A stretch of 39,305 bases of DNA from Deltaproteobacteria bacterium. Its GTDB lineage: Bacteria; Desulfobacterota; Binatia; UTPRO1. Every line of letters starts with the position of its first letter. The first letter of the stretch is position 1. Made by a program: the position numbers and the translations under genes. A model generated the notes under the pieces. That model searched no databases. It had not been told where the DNA came from and saw only the letters and a list, made by a program, of their open reading frames with translations. This document shows positions 36,542 through 39,305 of this stretch, piece by piece. The DNA lies in NCBI GenBank assembly GCA_005879405.1, contig VBKW01000140.1, forward strand, positions 1 to 39,305, in the 5' to 3' direction.

Positions 36542-36706
36542 TTTGCTTACATCCCTGGTAGTTGCCGTGACGACCTCCTCGGATGGAATCGGTATCGTAT
36601 CCTGGCGATGCTGGGGTTGCGACCCCGCGACGCACGATGGTGACCGACTGGTGACTTTCAGCGGTGGGAGCGGCGCGAGTGCCGCGCAAGTCGTTGATCC
36701 AGAAAG

Positions 36707-36749
36707 TGGGCCGGCGGAGAATCGAACTCCCGAACCGCTGATTAAGAGC
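36707..36749 (-). other. tRNA-Lys(CUU)-like 3' half fragment (anticodon loop to discriminator base)
   Basis: Minus strand CTCTTAATCAGCGGTTCGGGAGTTCGATTCTCCGCCGGCCCA: anticodon loop CTCTTAA, T-loop TTCGATT, acceptor 3' strand CCGGCCC+A; no matching 5' half (no GGGCCGG, D-arm degenerate). Confidence 0.6.
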
Positions 36750-36884
36750 GCGGAGCCGGAGCAGACTGAGCCGACCTCAGCGAACGAACCGCCGAAGATC
36801 GCGGAGACGGCGGGCGGTAATGCTGCGAGGCCACCTCAGTACGCCGGTGAACAGGGTGCGCCTGGTACCGACTCTCACGTGTGG

Positions 36885-36962
36885 CTACATTGAGTCGATC
36901 AGTTCGCGCCGCTTACGTTCGTATTCAGATTTGGTGATTCCCCCGGCATCGTAGACCCGGGC
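36885..36962 (-). pseudogene. C-terminal SHOCT-like domain fragment
   Basis: Minus strand '...ARVYDAGGITKSEYERKRRELIDSM*' resembles the SHOCT consensus (L.d.GiIteeEFe.kK..LL). Confidence 0.45.
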
Positions 36963-37019
36963 GTGCGACCCACCACCGTCGTCGCATGGCGGTGGTCCGG
37001 ACTGCCGCGGAAACGAAAC

Positions 37020-37648
37020 TCAGTCGCCCCTGATGCGGTGGGTGCCGGGTTGTGAACGAACGGACCCGGCAGCCGTGTGAACCGCCTGCCAGCATGCGCC
37101 GGTCGTGCTCTGAAGCTGAACCGTGATCGGCACGGGGATGAATTCGAGATGGTACGGCGGCGAGACGTTCGGGCCTTTGGCCTTGAACACGACCTTCGAC
37201 CCGCCGTCCGCGCCGGCGCGGAGCCGTAGCGATCGGATGCCGCTGTCGGTTCCGTCCGGGTCGAGATACACGAAGCCGTTGCTGGTCATCTTCCAGCACG
37301 GCCGACCAGCGACTTCCCGTCGTTCTGAATCACGACCGCTATTGCACCTGCGGCCGTACCGATCGGCGTGATCACCGTGCCGCCGTTGCCGAAAGCCGCG
37401 TCGAGGGCACCGTTGACGGCGTAGCGGACGAGCGCGAACCCCGAGCTCCCGTTGTAGGCCGCCCCCGCGGCGACGATCTTTCGATCTGCCTGCACCGCGA
37501 CCGCGTTTCCCCCCGACGAGCCCGTGCCGACCTGCGTGATCACCGCGCCGCCGGTGCCGAAGCTCGGATCGCGATCGCCCTCGGACGCGCCGCCGGGCGC
37601 CGGCATGGTGAGCACCGCAAAGAGAACAGCCGTGACGATCCGGCCCAC
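37020..37648 (-). pseudogene. Decayed Delta-60 repeat protein with detached C-terminal domain
   Basis: N-part (37286-37648): signal peptide plus 'DPSFGTGGAVI...AVAVQADRKIVAAGAA...FALVRYAVNGALDAAFGNGGTVI'; C-part (37020-37289) in another frame matches the S8-like protein's C-terminal domain. Confidence 0.65.
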
Positions 37649-37746
37649 GATGCCGCCGTGCTACGCCTGCCGGCCTCCGAGGGTCAATCGAATTGTGCCG
37701 ACGAGGTCCAATCCGCCGTCAGCCCCCCAAGACAGGCGATCGATGA

Positions 37747-39036
37747 TCATCGCGTCTCCCAAGACGCGTAATTCTCGCCGGCGGCGCGATCGGGCCCGAT
37801 GATCGCTCGCAGGCCCCGATCGTACGTGACGTAGTTCCAGGCCCAGTCGATCAGCACGACGAGGCGGTTACGGAACCCGATCAGCATGACGAGGTGGAGC
37901 AGCAGCCATGCCCACCAGGCGAGCGGGCCGCTCAACCGCAGCCGGCCGATCTCGGCGATCGCCCGGCTGCGCCCGATCGTGGCCATCGCGCCCTTGTCGC
38001 GATAGCGAAACGACTCGAGCGGCCGGCCCGCGATCGCGCGCAGGATGTTCTCGGCGGCGTGCGAGCCGCCCTGGATCGCGACCTGCGCCACCTGCGGCAG
38101 GCCCTCCGCGCCCTCGACCAGGGCGACGTCGCCGGCCGCAAACACGCCCGGGTGATCGACGACCTCGAGGGTGGACGCCACGCGGATGCGGCCGCTGCGA
38201 CCGGTGGGCAGGCCGAGGCGTCCAGCGACGTCCGCTGCGCGGATGCCCGCGGCCCACACCACCGTGCCGGCCGCCAGGTGCTCGCCGCCGGCCAGATCGA
38301 CGCCCTCGGGCCCCACGCGCGCGACCGAGGCGCCGAGCCGGATCTCGATGCCGAAGTGCTCGAGGTCACGCCGCGCCCGCAGCTGGAGTGATGACGCGAA
38401 GGTACCGAGCACCGCGTCGCGGGCCTCGACGAGCACGATGCGCAGCTGCTCGGGCGGAATGCTGGGATAGTCGCTCGGCACCACGTGGCGCCGGAACTCG
38501 GCCAGCGCTCCTGCCGTCTCCACCCCGGTGGGGCCTCCGCCCACGATGACGAAGGTGAGCAGCGCGCGGCGCGCGGGCGAGTCCGGCGTGACGGCGGCGC
38601 GCTCCAGCAGCTCGAGGGCATGATTGCGGAGTGCCCGCGCGTCTTCGACGTCGTAGAGGTTGAAGGCGTGGGCGCGCACACCGGGGATGCCGAAGTCGGC
38701 GGCGGCACCGCCGGTGGCCACCAGGAGGTACTCGTACGCGATCTGCTCGCCGTCGCCGGTGAGGAGCGTCCGGGCGCCGGCATCGCCCCCCACGATGCGG
38801 GCGAGGCGGAAGTCGACGCCGGGGCGCCGCCGCAGGAAGCTCCGCGTCGGGTAGGCGATGGCCTGCGGTTCCAGCCCGGCGGTGGCCACCTGGTAGAGCA
38901 GCGGGAGAAAGGTGTGGTAGTTGCGGCCGTCGACCCACAGCACGCGCTGTCCGCCACGGGAGAGGATGCGGATGGCACGCAGCCCGGCGAAGCCGGCGCC
39001 GAGCACAACGATCCGCGGGCGCGCCGTCGCAGCCAT
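37747..39036 (-). CDS. ndh: Type II NADH dehydrogenase (FAD/NAD(P)-dependent oxidoreductase)
   Basis: 'RIVVLGAGFAGLRAIRIL', 'YHTFLPLLYQVATAGLEPQAIAYPTRSFLRR', 'FVIVGGGPTGVETAGALAEF', 'GVFAAGDVAL'. Confidence 0.93.
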   Translation of the reverse strand: MAATARPRIVVLGAGFAGLRAIRILSRGGQRVLWVDGRNYHTFLPLLYQVATAGLEPQAIAYPTRSFLRRRPGVDFRLARIVGGDAGARTLLTGDGEQIAYEYLLVATGGAAADFGIPGVRAHAFNLYDVEDARALRNHALELLERAAVTPDSPARRALLTFVIVGGGPTGVETAGALAEFRRHVVPSDYPSIPPEQLRIVLVEARDAVLGTFASSLQLRARRDLEHFGIEIRLGASVARVGPEGVDLAGGEHLAAGTVVWAAGIRAADVAGRLGLPTGRSGRIRVASTLEVVDHPGVFAAGDVALVEGAEGLPQVAQVAIQGGSHAAENILRAIAGRPLESFRYRDKGAMATIGRSRAIAEIGRLRLSGPLAWWAWLLLHLVMLIGFRNRLVVLIDWAWNYVTYDRGLRAIIGPDRAAGENYASWETR

Positions 39037-39080
39037 GGGATCGTTTACCACGCGTCGACGCCGCCCGTAGTGAGGGAGAC

Positions 39081-39242
39081 ATGGGCACCGGACGGATGGA
39101 AGCGTTCAGCGACGGGGTGATCGCGATCATCATCACGATCATGGTGCTCGGGTCGCCGCAGCTCGCCGACCTGATCTATGCGCTCGTCGCCGTCATATGG
39201 ATCGTGCCGGATCCCCGCATCGCAGGGCGCGTCAGATCGTGA
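39081..39242 (+). pseudogene. TMEM175-like (DUF1211) ORF lacking its central region, 53 aa
   Basis: MGTGRMEAFSDGVIAIIITIMVL (TMEM175 N-terminal signature) joined to SPQLADLIYALVAVIWIVPDPRIAG (typical family C-terminus). Confidence 0.6.
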
Positions 39243-39246
39243 GGAG

Positions 39247-39303
39247 TCATGGCACCGGAACGAGAACGGGAGCGCCTTTGTTCTTCACCAGCACCACCAG
39301 AAA
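39247..39303 (-). CDS. C-terminal end of a minus-strand gene running off the window (product unknown)
   Basis: Open minus frame '...FLVVLVKNKGAPVLVPVP*'. Confidence 0.3.
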   Translation of the reverse strand, partial: FLVVLVKNKGAPVLVPVP

Positions 39304-39305
39304 CT

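Noticed and set aside
35294-36643. Plus-strand 449-aa ORF opposite the desaturase
   Set aside because: Antisense artefact; minus strand encodes all three His boxes.
36700-36790. A complete tRNA gene
   Set aside because: Only the 3' half is tRNA-like; 5' acceptor strand and D-arm cannot be found and the anticodon stem does not pair.
1-39305. CRISPR arrays, transposases, prophage genes or known anti-phage defence systems
   Set aside because: No regularly spaced repeats, and none of the plausible ORFs shows transposase, integrase, phage structural or recognised defence motifs.

Overview
A ~39.3 kb GC-rich bacterial chromosomal segment with about 26 well-supported protein-coding genes. Taxon cannot be fixed from sequence alone; gene content and Cys-rich/FG-GAP secreted proteins resemble Deltaproteobacteria- or Binatota-like genomes (inference). 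Main blocks: (1) 0-8.4 kb: RND membrane-fusion protein (5' partial), YbhB/PEBP-like protein, small Cys-rich secreted proteins, Kup K+ transporter, ChaN-like lipoprotein, 1-Cys peroxiredoxin. (2) 8.5-12.8 kb: giant S8-like/FG-GAP exoprotein. (3) 13.9-17.9 kb: Ser/Thr kinase - cyclase-like - AAA ATPase - TPR fusion. (4) 17.9-25.0 kb: compact isoprenoid-type cassette (phasin-like/Ig-like protein, large FAD oxidoreductase, saccharopine-dehydrogenase-like reductase, acetoacetate-decarboxylase-like protein, polyprenyl synthase, GAF-adenylate cyclase). (5) 25.2-32.5 kb: TetR-controlled catabolic module (alpha/beta hydrolase, TetR, Rieske oxygenase, luciferase-like monooxygenase, crotonase, Baeyer-Villiger-type monooxygenase). 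(6) 32.6-39.3 kb: secreted alpha/beta hydrolase, L,D-transpeptidase, fatty-acid desaturase, a zone of gene remnants, type II NADH dehydrogenase. No CRISPR array, complete tRNA, rRNA or transposase was found. The most notable observations are a pair of matching TCTAA-N6-TTAGA operators between tetR and the Rieske gene; several genes with clean internal losses (PEBP, TMEM175-like); a C-terminal domain shared by the S8-like exoprotein and a decayed Delta-60 protein; an Ig-like domain present as a full gene at one end of the isoprenoid cassette and as a fragment at the other; a kinase-fused cyclase domain that looks catalytically dead; a crotonase lacking both catalytic Glu; and a tRNA-Lys 3'-half fragment. 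Homology calls are from recognition of motifs, not database searches.
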